Shown here piece by piece: positions 1 through 6,765 of a stretch of 12,749 nt of DNA (position 1 is the first letter of the stretch; each line of letters opens with the position of its first letter). The stretch spans positions 1 to 12,749 of the forward strand of contig JAEXBU010000100.1 in the NCBI GenBank assembly GCA_023393815.1, read 5' to 3'. Source of the stretch: Bacillota bacterium. Lineage in GTDB: Bacteria > Bacillota > Clostridia > Tissierellales > Peptoniphilaceae. The translations under genes were made by a program, and so were the position numbers. A model generated the notes under the pieces. It did not search any database, had not been told where the DNA came from, and saw only the letters and a program-made list of their open reading frames with translations.

Positions 1-320
1 TAGTCGGGAAGGGACGCGCGGTCTTTTGTGCCGAGAATTAAATCCACGCCGTCAATTTTTGCCACTTCCTCCGCCGATACTTGCGCGTAACATCCGAAGA
101 CCACCACTTTGCAGTGCGGATTTTCCCGCTTATGGCGACGAATAAGCTGACGGCTCTTTCGGTCGCTTTCGTTGGTCACCGTGCAGCTGTTAATAAGAGC
201 CAAATCCACGTCCATGCCTTCGTCGCGGACGTAGCCTTTTTGTTCGAGCATCTCTTCCACGGCTTCCGTTTCGTATTGATTTACCTTGCAGCCCAAGGTA
301 TAGATTTTAAATCGACGCAT
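1..320 (-). CDS. mtaB: tRNA t6A37 methylthiotransferase MtaB, N-terminal part (cut by window edge)
   Basis: MtaB is a radical-SAM enzyme that converts N6-threonylcarbamoyl-adenosine at position 37 of ANN-decoding tRNAs to its 2-methylthio form (family knowledge). Only the first 106 residues are present. They cover the UPF0004 domain that holds the second iron-sulfur cluster. The translation begins MRRFKIYTLGCKVNQYETEA and continues with NSCTVTN and FGCYAQ, so the three domain cysteines fall near residues 11, 46 and 77. The KVNQYE and CTVTN wording fits MtaB better than MiaB or RimO. The radical-SAM CxxxCxxC motif and TRAM domain would lie beyond base 1. The ATG shares its A with the TGA stop of rsmE (TGATG), and an AGGGGG ribosome site lies just upstream inside rsmE, so translation is probably coupled. 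It is the last gene of the heat-shock operon, as in B. subtilis. Confidence 0.93.
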   Translation of the reverse strand, partial: MRRFKIYTLGCKVNQYETEAVEEMLEQKGYVRDEGMDVDLALINSCTVTNESDRKSRQLIRRHKRENPHCKVVVFGCYAQVSAEEVAKIDGVDLILGTKDRASLPD

Positions 321-1042
321 CACTTCCCCCTTTCTATTTTTCGTTTGAGCACGAAGGATGCCACTACCCCCGCCGTCTCCGTACGCAGAATGTTTTCTCC
401 CATAGTCACAAAGGTCGCATTCGCTTTTTCTAAAAGAGCCACTTCCTCTTTGGAAAATCCGCCTTCCGGTCCGATGACAACATAGACGGTTTCGGCGAAA
501 GCAAGATCCGCATCTTCTATTTCCACCGCCGCTTCTCCTTCGTAGCAGACGATCAGCCGATCCTTCTCACCGACTTTTTGAATTAAAGATTCGACGGCTA
601 ACAAATCACCAATCACCGGCACATGTCGACGGTTCGACTGCTTTGCCGCTTCTTCGGCGATCTTTTCAAAGCGCGCCTTTTTCCCCGCATACTTCTTCGA
701 CAGATTGGAGACGGAGCGATCCATTTGAAGGGGGATCATTCCGTCGATTCCGCACTCCGTGGCGTGTTTTAACACCGTTTCGGTCTTTTGATTTTTTCCC
801 ACACCTTGACACAAAACGAGCCGTCTTGTATTCCCCTTTTCTTTCACTTCTTCCGCCACGAGAACAAAGGCCTCGCCCTCGATGATTTCCAGCTCACCTC
901 GAAACAAGCGGTCATCAAAAGCGATTTGAATGCCTTCGCCCTCCCTTGCCCGCAATACGCGAAGCAAATGATCGCAGTCTTCGCGCTCCAACTTCGCTCG
1001 CTCGCCGAGACGCGGTTCCTCCTTCACAAAAAAATGCCTCAA
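320..1042 (-). CDS. rsmE: 16S rRNA (uracil-1498-N3)-methyltransferase RsmE
   Basis: RsmE methylates N3 of U1498 in helix 44 of 16S rRNA using S-adenosylmethionine. It is a SPOUT-class (knotted) methyltransferase with an N-terminal PUA-like domain. The 240-residue length is normal. Visible signatures are EAAKQSNRRHVP (about 131-142), VIGPEGGFS (about 189-197) and LRTETA (about 219-224); the last two form the SAM-binding knot. The start chosen is TTG at 1042, giving MRHFFVKEEP as in other RsmE proteins. It lies a few bases after GAGGAG and overlaps the prmA stop as TTGA. An in-frame TTG 30 bases further upstream would add a tail encoded inside the 3' end of prmA and has no comparable ribosome site. 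The gene sits between prmA and mtaB in the dnaK operon and overlaps both neighbours. Confidence 0.95.
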   Translation of the reverse strand: MRHFFVKEEPRLGERAKLEREDCDHLLRVLRAREGEGIQIAFDDRLFRGELEIIEGEAFVLVAEEVKEKGNTRRLVLCQGVGKNQKTETVLKHATECGIDGMIPLQMDRSVSNLSKKYAGKKARFEKIAEEAAKQSNRRHVPVIGDLLAVESLIQKVGEKDRLIVCYEGEAAVEIEDADLAFAETVYVVIGPEGGFSKEEVALLEKANATFVTMGENILRTETAGVVASFVLKRKIERGK

Positions 1043-1953
1043 TGCACTCTCCTCGCCGCCACAGCCGACCAATCACCGTCGGTTTTTGTGTCCAAAATCT
1101 GAAAGCCGCTGCCTTCCAGCGCCGCGGTGACATCGCCGAGCTTTTCTTTTAGTATGCCCGACGCAATATAGATGCCCCCCTCTTTCACGTGGTCTCGAAC
1201 ATCTCTTGCCATGCCGATAATCACTTCCGCAAAAATATTGCTCACGACTACATCGGCTTTTTCATGCACCACTTGAAACAAATCGCCTAAGCGTACGTCG
1301 ATGACATCGTCCATGTGGTTTTTTGCCGCGTTTTCTTTCGTCGCTTGAATGCACTGCGGATCCAAGTCTCCGGCGATGACCCGCTCTGCTCCGCTGGCCA
1401 CGGCGACCAAAGACAAAATGCCACTGCCGCAGCCGATGTCGATAACCTCGTCTCCTTTTTTTACATAGTGCCGAAGGTAAAGAGCGCAGAGAAAGCTCGT
1501 GGCGTGATTTCCGCTGCCGAAGGCCATTCCCGGATCCAATCGCAGAATCCTCTCGCCCGCACGCGCCTCGTACGTTTCCCACGAAGGCACGATACTCAAC
1601 CCCTCGTCGATGGCGATGGGGTGAAAGTAACGCTTCCAGTCGTTGGCCCAGTCCTGATCCACCACCTCTCCCACAGTTGTGTGAAATCCAAGGGCTTTCG
1701 AGGCGTTCTCCAAAGACTGCATCTCTTCGGTTTGTCCTTCCTCGAAATAAGCCTTTAACTCGAAGTGGTCTCCATCACACGAAAGCAAACTTTCGTCGAT
1801 GCAATCCCAAATAAAGGCTTCTTCTTTCAACGCGTCGATGGCATCGGCGGAGATTACTTCATAGCTGTCTACGCCCATAGATTGAAAGAGCATCTCGCCT
1901 TCGTCCTGGCGGTTTTTTTCGCCTCGTAATGTAAGTACGCGATAATGTGTCAT
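1039..1953 (-). CDS. prmA: Ribosomal protein L11 methyltransferase PrmA
   Basis: PrmA methylates ribosomal protein L11 at several lysines and its N-terminus, using SAM. The 304 residues carry the family landmarks: DQDWANDWKRYF (about 99-110), LDPGMAFGSG (about 139-148), the SAM-binding loop VIDIGCGSGILS (about 170-181), the acidic DLDP (about 196-199) and SNIFAE (about 238-243), which corresponds to the usual ANILAE. The stretch that normally reads AFGTGTHPTT is AFGSGNHATS here, four changes in a very conserved loop; the fold motifs are otherwise intact. The ATG overlaps the dnaJ stop by four bases (ATGA), with AAAGGA upstream inside dnaJ, so translation is likely coupled. The stop overlaps the TTG start of rsmE. 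The position directly after dnaJ is the standard Firmicute arrangement. Confidence 0.95.
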   Translation of the reverse strand: MTHYRVLTLRGEKNRQDEGEMLFQSMGVDSYEVISADAIDALKEEAFIWDCIDESLLSCDGDHFELKAYFEEGQTEEMQSLENASKALGFHTTVGEVVDQDWANDWKRYFHPIAIDEGLSIVPSWETYEARAGERILRLDPGMAFGSGNHATSFLCALYLRHYVKKGDEVIDIGCGSGILSLVAVASGAERVIAGDLDPQCIQATKENAAKNHMDDVIDVRLGDLFQVVHEKADVVVSNIFAEVIIGMARDVRDHVKEGGIYIASGILKEKLGDVTAALEGSGFQILDTKTDGDWSAVAARRVH

Positions 1954-3080
1954 TCAAAAAAGTCCTTTAATTTCTGCAAAAATCCCTTTTCTTGCTCGGT
2001 TTTTTTCCCGCTTACTTCTTCCCGCAGCTGTTCGAGCAATTTCCGTTCCTCATCGCCGACTTTTTTCGGCACGAGAATTTTTACCGTGATGATTAAATCC
2101 CCGGCGCCTTTTCGGCGAAGGAAAGGAACGCCTCCTCCTTCGATGCGGAACGTTTCGCCGCTTTGCGTTCCCTCGGGAATATCGTAATCGACGATCTCTT
2201 TCAAAGTGGGCACCTTAATCGTACCGCCCAAGACGGCATCTTCGTAGCGAATGGGAATATCTACGTACAGATTGTTGCCTCGACGGGTAAAGATGTCGTC
2301 TTCTTCCACGTGGAGATAGATGTAGACGGTCCCCGCCTGTCCTCCGTTTTCACCGGCGTGGCCTTCTCCTGCCATAGTCATGACACTTTGATCATCGACG
2401 CCGGCAGGAATGCGCAGATGTAGCTTGCGGTTAACCGTTTCCTTGCCGCTCCCCTTGCAGTGTTTGCAGGGCTCTTCGATGATGGTCCCCGTTCCTCCAC
2501 AGGTTTCGCAAGGCACTACACGCATAAATCGGCCAAAGGCGGAAGATGTGGATTGCCGCACCTGACCCGTGCCGTGGCAGGTTTCACAGGTGTGAATTTT
2601 GGATTCATCTTCGGCACCCGTGCCGTGACAACGAGAACAATTTTCCGTCCGACGGATCTGAATGTCTTTTTCCGTGCCGAAAACCGCCTCTTTAAAAGTC
2701 AAATTCAAGTCGTAGCGAATGTTCGCGCCGTCCCGCGGAGCCTTGGCCTGGTTGCCTCCGGAAAAGTTTGCGCTGAATCCGCCGCCAAACATATCGAACA
2801 AATCGCCGAAAATGTCGCCGAAGCCGCCGCTAAATCCGCCACCTCCGGAAGCGTAATCGTTCTTAATGCCCTCTTCGCCGTAGACGTCATAGGTTCGGCG
2901 CTTGGTTTCGTCACTTAAAACTTCGTAGGCGAGATTCACCTCTTTAAATTTACGCTCCGCCTCGTCGTCCCCCGGGTGCAAGTCCGGATGGTATTGCTTT
3001 GCCTTTTTTCGGTACGCTTTTTTAATTTCTGCTGCCGTGGCGGTGCGCTCGACCTCCAGTATTTCGTAAAAATCTCTCAT
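1950..3080 (-). CDS. dnaJ: Chaperone protein DnaJ (Hsp40)
   Basis: DnaJ is the co-chaperone that delivers unfolded clients to DnaK and stimulates its ATPase; it acts in the cytoplasm. The 376-residue protein has the full type I layout. The J domain (about 1-68) has HPD at 31-33, and a Gly/Phe-rich region spans about 79-109. The zinc-binding domain has four CxxCxGxG repeats near 148, 165, 191 and 205. C-terminal substrate-binding beta domains follow. The start at 3080 gives MRDFYEILEV, the usual family beginning, and has AGAGGTGG a few bases upstream. An alternative in-frame start nine codons upstream would run through that ribosome site and is less likely. The gene is separated from dnaK by a terminator hairpin and a candidate promoter, and it overlaps prmA by four bases. 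Confidence 0.97.
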   Translation of the reverse strand: MRDFYEILEVERTATAAEIKKAYRKKAKQYHPDLHPGDDEAERKFKEVNLAYEVLSDETKRRTYDVYGEEGIKNDYASGGGGFSGGFGDIFGDLFDMFGGGFSANFSGGNQAKAPRDGANIRYDLNLTFKEAVFGTEKDIQIRRTENCSRCHGTGAEDESKIHTCETCHGTGQVRQSTSSAFGRFMRVVPCETCGGTGTIIEEPCKHCKGSGKETVNRKLHLRIPAGVDDQSVMTMAGEGHAGENGGQAGTVYIYLHVEEDDIFTRRGNNLYVDIPIRYEDAVLGGTIKVPTLKEIVDYDIPEGTQSGETFRIEGGGVPFLRRKGAGDLIITVKILVPKKVGDEERKLLEQLREEVSGKKTEQEKGFLQKLKDFFE

Positions 3081-3115
3081 GAAAACCACCTCTTTCTCTC
3101 CGCTCAAATAGTATT

Positions 3116-3143
3116 ATCATATCGTATCTCCGGCGACTTTAAA
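3116..3143 (-). promoter_or_regulatory. Candidate housekeeping promoter for dnaJ-prmA-rsmE-mtaB
   Basis: On the minus strand, TTTAAA (3138-3143) and TATGAT (3116-3121) are separated by 16 bases. They match the SigA consensus at four and five of six positions. The site lies just downstream of the dnaK terminator and about 35 bases before the dnaJ start. No CIRCE element is near it, so transcription from here would not be under direct HrcA control. The -10 is good and the -35 is mediocre. Confidence 0.5.
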
Positions 3144-3155
3144 AGATTGAATAAT

Positions 3156-3183
3156 AAAAAAAGAGCACCGAAGTGCCCTTTTT
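3156..3183 (-). terminator. Hairpin terminator after dnaK
   Basis: On the minus strand AGGGCAC and GTGCTCT pair around a TTCG tetraloop, with one G-U pair. A T-rich tract follows, and an A tract before the stem can extend it. It begins about ten bases after the dnaK stop, inside the operon rather than at its end, so it is probably a partial terminator or an mRNA-processing/stability element that lowers expression of dnaJ relative to dnaK. Confidence 0.8.
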
Positions 3184-3193
3184 ACCCAAGTGA

Positions 3194-5020
3194 TTATTGT
3201 TCATCGTCGTCGACGACTTCGTAGTCGGCATCGACCACATCGTCGTTCGCTTTCTCTTCGGCGCCTTGTTCATTTGCTTGTGCTTGGGCTTGTTTATAAA
3301 GTTCTTCCGATACCGATTGGAAGGCCGTTTGAAGTGCTTCCGTCTTCGACTTAATGGCATCCAAATCGTCGGTGTCCTTGACGCTCTTTAAGTCTTCGAT
3401 CGCGTCTTCCACTTTCTTCTTATCTTCGTCGGAAATCTTTCCGTCCACGTCTTTCAACGCATTTTCAGAGGCGTAGATGACGGAGTCGGCGTTGTTCTTG
3501 ATTTCGATCGCTTCTTTTTTCTTCTTGTCTTCTTCGGCGTGAATTTCGGCTTCACGCACTTTTTCTTTGATTTCGTCTTCCGTCAAGTTGGAAGAAGAAG
3601 TGATGGTGATGTGTTGTTCCTTGCCCGTGCCCAAGTCCTTGGCGCTGACATTTACGATGCCATTGGCATCAATGTCGAAAGTGACTTCGATTTGCGGTAC
3701 GCCGCGGCGCGCCGGCGCGATACCGTCCAATTGGAAGCGACCCAAGGTGACGTTGTCTTGCGCCATTTGGCGTTCCCCTTGAAGAACGTGAATGTCGACG
3801 CTCGTTTGATTGTCCGCTGCCGTCGTAAAGATTTGGCTCTTCTTTGTGGGAATGGTGGTGTTACGTTCAATTAGACGGGTGGTGACGCTTCCCATGGTTT
3901 CAATCCCCAAGGACAAGGGCGTAACATCTAAGAGGAGCAGGTCTTTTACGTCACCGCTCAATACCCCCGCTTGAATGGCGGCTCCTAAGGCAACACATTC
4001 GTCCGGGTTGATGTCTTTTTGGGGTTCCTTGCCGATCAAGGTCTTAACCAAGTTTTGTACGGCGGGAATACGGGTAGATCCGCCAACCAAAAGGACTTTG
4101 TCAATGTCTGATGCAGAGAGGTTCGCATCTTTTAACGCTTCTTGTACGGGACCTTCGGTTTTCTTCACCAGGTCTGCCGTCAATTCGTCAAATTTCGCGC
4201 GGGAAAGATCCATATTCAAGTGCAAGGGGCCTTCTGCCGTAGCGGTAATGAAGGGCAGGTTAATGTTGGTACTCATCGTGGAAGAAAGTTCTTTCTTCGC
4301 CTTTTCCGCCGCTTCTTTCAACCGTTGCAGGCTCATTCGATCGGCCTTTAAATCTACGCCGTTTTCTTTCTTGAAACTGTCGGCGATCCAATCAATGATC
4401 TTTTCGTCGAAATCGTCGCCGCCGAGCTTGTTATTTCCTCGCGTAGACTGCACTTCGAAGACGCCGTCGGACAGTTCCAAAATAGATACGTCGAAGGTGC
4501 CGCCGCCCAAGTCGTAGATCATGACCACGCTGGAGTCTGCATCCTTATCTTCTCCATAAGCGAGAGCAGCCGCCGTAGGTTCATTGACGATCCGCTTAAC
4601 GTCGAGGCCGGCAATACGTCCGGCGTCTTTCGTCGCTTGACGTTGGGCGTCGGTAAAGTATGCGGGAACCGTAATGACCGCTTCGGTGATCGTTTCTCCT
4701 AAATAACTTTCAGCGTCAGATTTTAATTTTTGTAAAATCATGGCCGAGATTTCTTGGGGCGAGTATTCCTTGCCGTCGATGGTGACCTTGTGATCACTTC
4801 CCATGTGGCGCTTAATGGATGCCACCGTTCTGTCCGGATTGGTGATCGCTTGCCGTTTCGCCGTTTCCCCTACGAGACGTTCGCCGTCTTTCGTAAATGC
4901 TACGATGGACGGGGTGGTTCGATTGCCTTCGATGTTCGGGATAATCGTCGATTGACCGCCTTCCATAACGGCGACGGCCGAGTTTGTCGTTCCTAAGTCA
5001 ATACCAATAATTTTTGCCAT
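3194..5020 (-). CDS. dnaK: Molecular chaperone DnaK (Hsp70)
   Basis: DnaK is the ATP-dependent Hsp70 chaperone that binds and releases exposed hydrophobic peptides with DnaJ and GrpE. At 608 residues it is full length. The nucleotide-binding domain shows GIDLGTTNS (about 6-14), YDLGGGTFDVSIL (about 169-181) and LLVGGSTRIPAV (about 310-321). The interdomain linker is DLLLLDVTPLSLG (about 360-372). The substrate-binding beta domain and helical lid follow, ending in an acidic tail (DDVVDADYEVVDDDEQ). The segment after residue 70 is short and lacks the roughly 24-residue insert of Gram-negative DnaKs, which supports a Firmicute source. A strong AGGAGG site precedes the ATG at 5020 by a few bases. 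It is the third gene after the CIRCE-controlled promoter, and a terminator hairpin follows it directly. Confidence 0.98.
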   Translation of the reverse strand: MAKIIGIDLGTTNSAVAVMEGGQSTIIPNIEGNRTTPSIVAFTKDGERLVGETAKRQAITNPDRTVASIKRHMGSDHKVTIDGKEYSPQEISAMILQKLKSDAESYLGETITEAVITVPAYFTDAQRQATKDAGRIAGLDVKRIVNEPTAAALAYGEDKDADSSVVMIYDLGGGTFDVSILELSDGVFEVQSTRGNNKLGGDDFDEKIIDWIADSFKKENGVDLKADRMSLQRLKEAAEKAKKELSSTMSTNINLPFITATAEGPLHLNMDLSRAKFDELTADLVKKTEGPVQEALKDANLSASDIDKVLLVGGSTRIPAVQNLVKTLIGKEPQKDINPDECVALGAAIQAGVLSGDVKDLLLLDVTPLSLGIETMGSVTTRLIERNTTIPTKKSQIFTTAADNQTSVDIHVLQGERQMAQDNVTLGRFQLDGIAPARRGVPQIEVTFDIDANGIVNVSAKDLGTGKEQHITITSSSNLTEDEIKEKVREAEIHAEEDKKKKEAIEIKNNADSVIYASENALKDVDGKISDEDKKKVEDAIEDLKSVKDTDDLDAIKSKTEALQTAFQSVSEELYKQAQAQANEQGAEEKANDDVVDADYEVVDDDEQ

Positions 5021-5059
5021 TTTGTTTCCTCCTAAAATGTACGTATTTTCTAATCTATT

Positions 5060-5599
5060 TTATTTTGAGACCTTGACCATAGCCGGTCGAATGACGCGGT
5101 CTTTGAGCTTGTAGCCCTTCTGCAACACGGCGATAACGCGGTCGGCTTCCACGCCTTCCTTTTCTTCGGTCATAACGGCGTGGTGCAAACTCGGATCGAA
5201 AGGTTCATCCAGCGCTTCGATCTCCACAATGTCGTTTTTTGCCAGTTCCGATCGGAACTGATCGGCGATCATCCGCATACCTTCATAAAACTTTTCGTCC
5301 TTTACGTCGTCTGTGGCGAGGGCGCGCTCGAAATTGTCGAGAATCGGCAGAATATCCAAAGCTAATTTTTCCATCCCCAACAGATGCATCTGCTGTTTTT
5401 CCTCGCCGCTGCGCCGTCTAAAATTGCTGTAGTCCGCTTGAAGACGCATACAGCGATCTTCCAATTCCTTGATACGTTCGTCCACTTCGGACGCATCTCC
5501 TTGGGCGGTTTCTTCCGCTTCGACTTCGTCTGTCCCCTTCGTATTGTTCATTTCTTCCGTCGGATCCATGTCCTTCGGTTCATCATTTTTTACTACCAC
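5060..5599 (-). CDS. grpE: Nucleotide exchange factor GrpE
   Basis: GrpE releases ADP from DnaK and so resets the Hsp70 cycle; it works as a dimer with a long helical stalk. The 179-residue protein has an acidic, disordered N-terminus (about 1-40) and a coiled-coil region (about 38-75, ERIKELEDRCMRLQADYSNF). The C-terminal beta domain carries the family signature from PFDPSLHHAV to VLQKGYKLKDRVIRPAMVKV. The start is GTG at 5599, preceded by AGGTGA. The TGA in that ribosome site is the hrcA stop codon, so only three bases separate the two genes and translation of grpE is likely coupled to hrcA. The gap to dnaK is 39 bases, with no terminator or promoter seen. Confidence 0.96.
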   Translation of the reverse strand: MVVKNDEPKDMDPTEEMNNTKGTDEVEAEETAQGDASEVDERIKELEDRCMRLQADYSNFRRRSGEEKQQMHLLGMEKLALDILPILDNFERALATDDVKDEKFYEGMRMIADQFRSELAKNDIVEIEALDEPFDPSLHHAVMTEEKEGVEADRVIAVLQKGYKLKDRVIRPAMVKVSK

Positions 5600-5602
5600 T
5601 TT

Positions 5603-6631
5603 TCACCTCAACGTTCTTTTCCCAAGTCTTTTCGACAATGCGTCGGTAAATGCCATCAGGGAATTTGCCGACTTTTTGTAGTTCATCCGCATCGGCCCGA
5701 TCAATGCGATCCCGCCCCGATCGGTTCCGTTCATGGGATACATTCGACTGATTAAACTGTTCGCCTGCATGGTTTCTTCCTCATTTTCCGAGCCGATGCG
5801 AAACCGAATGGCTTCGTCGTTGGACAGAGGATGGAACAAACGCAGGAGGTTGGCTTTGTCGTGGACGTAATCCATCATTGCTTTCATACGCCCGGCATCC
5901 TGAAATTCCACGTAACGGAATAAGTGTCCGACACCCGCCATAACCACATCCACCTCTTCCACGGCGTGGATCACACCGGAGAGAATGTCCGTCATCTGAA
6001 GAACAAAGCGTTCATAACGGATTAAATCGCCGGAAAGAACGAACTTCACTCCGTCGATGGCATCAAAAGGCGTGCCTACGAAGGCATCGGCAAGGACGCT
6101 TGCCACATAACGCAGCTCGTCTTCCTCCGCGCGAAAGCCCAGATCCATCATGCGCTTCACCACAACCCCGCGGTCGCCGACGATTAAAAGCATAACCACG
6201 TGATCGTTTACCGGAATCAGATCCAGGTATTTGAGCTTGCGGTCGCTTTTTCTTGGCGTCATAATGAGAGCCAAGTTCTCCGTGTAATCGGCCAAGGCCT
6301 CTACGGCCGCAGAATAAAAATCCCTCGATCCGTAGAGCTCCATAGGCATGGCGTCTTCGAAATAGTCCACGAGGGATTTCGGATAGTCGATCTCGGGAAT
6401 CAATTCGTCAACATAAAATCGATAAGCGCCTTCGGACGGGATCCGCCCAGCGGAGGTATGGGGCTTTTCCAAAAGACCCAAATCTTCCAAATCGCTCATT
6501 TCATTCCGTATGGTCGCCGACGAAACGGCGAGGGACGGTGACTTCGAAATAGTGCGACTGCCGACGGGTACGGGGGATGCGATGTAGGACTCGATAATCA
6601 AATTTAAAATATCTATTTTTCTCTTATCCAA
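5603..6631 (-). CDS. hrcA: Heat-inducible transcription repressor HrcA
   Basis: HrcA represses heat-shock genes by binding CIRCE inverted repeats; in the studied systems its activity depends on the GroE chaperonin, which links it to protein-folding load. The 342 residues start with a winged helix-turn-helix. SSATIRNEMSDLEDLGLLEKPHTSAGRIPSEGAYRFYVDEL spans about 37-77 (recognition helix and wing, very typical), followed by the dimerisation/GAF-like region. The start is TTG at 6631, with GGGAGGTG about six bases upstream. No better ATG lies near it, and this start gives the expected N-terminus (MDKRKIDILNLIIESYI). It is the first gene of the operon and its own promoter carries two CIRCE sites, so it should be autoregulated. 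The weaker TTG start may keep repressor levels low relative to the chaperones. Confidence 0.97.
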   Translation of the reverse strand: MDKRKIDILNLIIESYIASPVPVGSRTISKSPSLAVSSATIRNEMSDLEDLGLLEKPHTSAGRIPSEGAYRFYVDELIPEIDYPKSLVDYFEDAMPMELYGSRDFYSAAVEALADYTENLALIMTPRKSDRKLKYLDLIPVNDHVVMLLIVGDRGVVVKRMMDLGFRAEEDELRYVASVLADAFVGTPFDAIDGVKFVLSGDLIRYERFVLQMTDILSGVIHAVEEVDVVMAGVGHLFRYVEFQDAGRMKAMMDYVHDKANLLRLFHPLSNDEAIRFRIGSENEEETMQANSLISRMYPMNGTDRGGIALIGPMRMNYKKSANSLMAFTDALSKRLGKRTLR

Positions 6632-6652
6632 TCGTCCACCTCCCTTTCCGCA

Positions 6653-6679
6653 TTAGCACTTCGTTTGTTCGAGTGCTAA
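6653..6679. promoter_or_regulatory. CIRCE operator, promoter-proximal copy (downstream of the start point)
   Basis: On the minus strand this is TTAGCACTC, nine bases, then AAGTGCTAA. The left arm matches the CIRCE consensus exactly, and the right arm differs at one base (A for G at its first position). It lies between the predicted transcription start (near 6687) and the hrcA ribosome site, so it is also present in the mRNA leader. This is the expected HrcA binding site. Confidence 0.96.
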
Positions 6680-6693
6680 TCGCTTATGGTTTA

Positions 6694-6721
6694 AGTATAC
6701 CACGGTTTTAGCACTTGTCAA
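6694..6721 (-). promoter_or_regulatory. Heat-shock operon promoter (SigA type)
   Basis: On the minus strand, a perfect TTGACA (6716-6721) is followed after 16 bases by TATACT (6694-6699). TGG directly before the -10 makes an extended -10. The -35 box lies within the upstream CIRCE operator, and the other CIRCE begins a few bases after the predicted start, so HrcA could block both polymerase binding and escape. It drives hrcA-grpE-dnaK and, through the dnaK terminator, some dnaJ. Confidence 0.9.
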
Positions 6722-6734
6722 GTACGATTGCTAA
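6708..6734. promoter_or_regulatory. Second CIRCE operator, overlapping the -35 box
   Basis: On the minus strand this is TTAGCAATC, nine bases, then AAGTGCTAA. Each arm has one departure from the CIRCE consensus, but spacing and symmetry are exact. Its spacer and first right-arm base contain the TTGACA -35 box. Its centre is 55 bases (about five helical turns) from the centre of the other CIRCE, so two HrcA dimers would sit on roughly the same face of the DNA. Confidence 0.87.
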
Positions 6735-6760
6735 AAAAAGATTCTTCTTTCGAAGAATCT
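6733..6760 (-). terminator. Rho-independent terminator after hemW
   Basis: On the minus strand AGATTCTTC and GAAGAATCT form a perfect 9-bp stem with a 4-base loop, followed by seven Ts (6733-6739). It starts five bases after the hemW stop. The last two bases of the T tract are also the outer arm of the upstream CIRCE operator. It should insulate the heat-shock promoter from read-through out of hemW. Confidence 0.9.
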
Positions 6761-6765
6761 CCTTT

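Noticed and set aside
1043..1072. Longer RsmE start at 1072
   Set aside because: It would add ten residues from the 3' end of prmA; the TTG at 1042 has GAGGAG upstream and gives the usual MRHFF N-terminus.
3081..3107. Longer DnaJ start adding nine residues
   Set aside because: The extension reads through the ribosome site and precedes the standard MRDFYEILEV start; no family member needs it.
3139..3360. 73-codon frame on the minus strand running from the 3' end of dnaK into the dnaK-dnaJ gap
   Set aside because: It is mostly the shifted frame of the DnaK acidic tail and crosses the terminator hairpin; no ribosome site.
3975..4517. 180-codon open frame on the plus strand opposite dnaK (and similar ones opposite prmA, dnaJ, grpE, hrcA, hemW and lepA)
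   Set aside because: They lie wholly antisense to highly conserved genes, have no ribosome site or recognisable domain, and have a composition expected from reading the complement of a coding frame.
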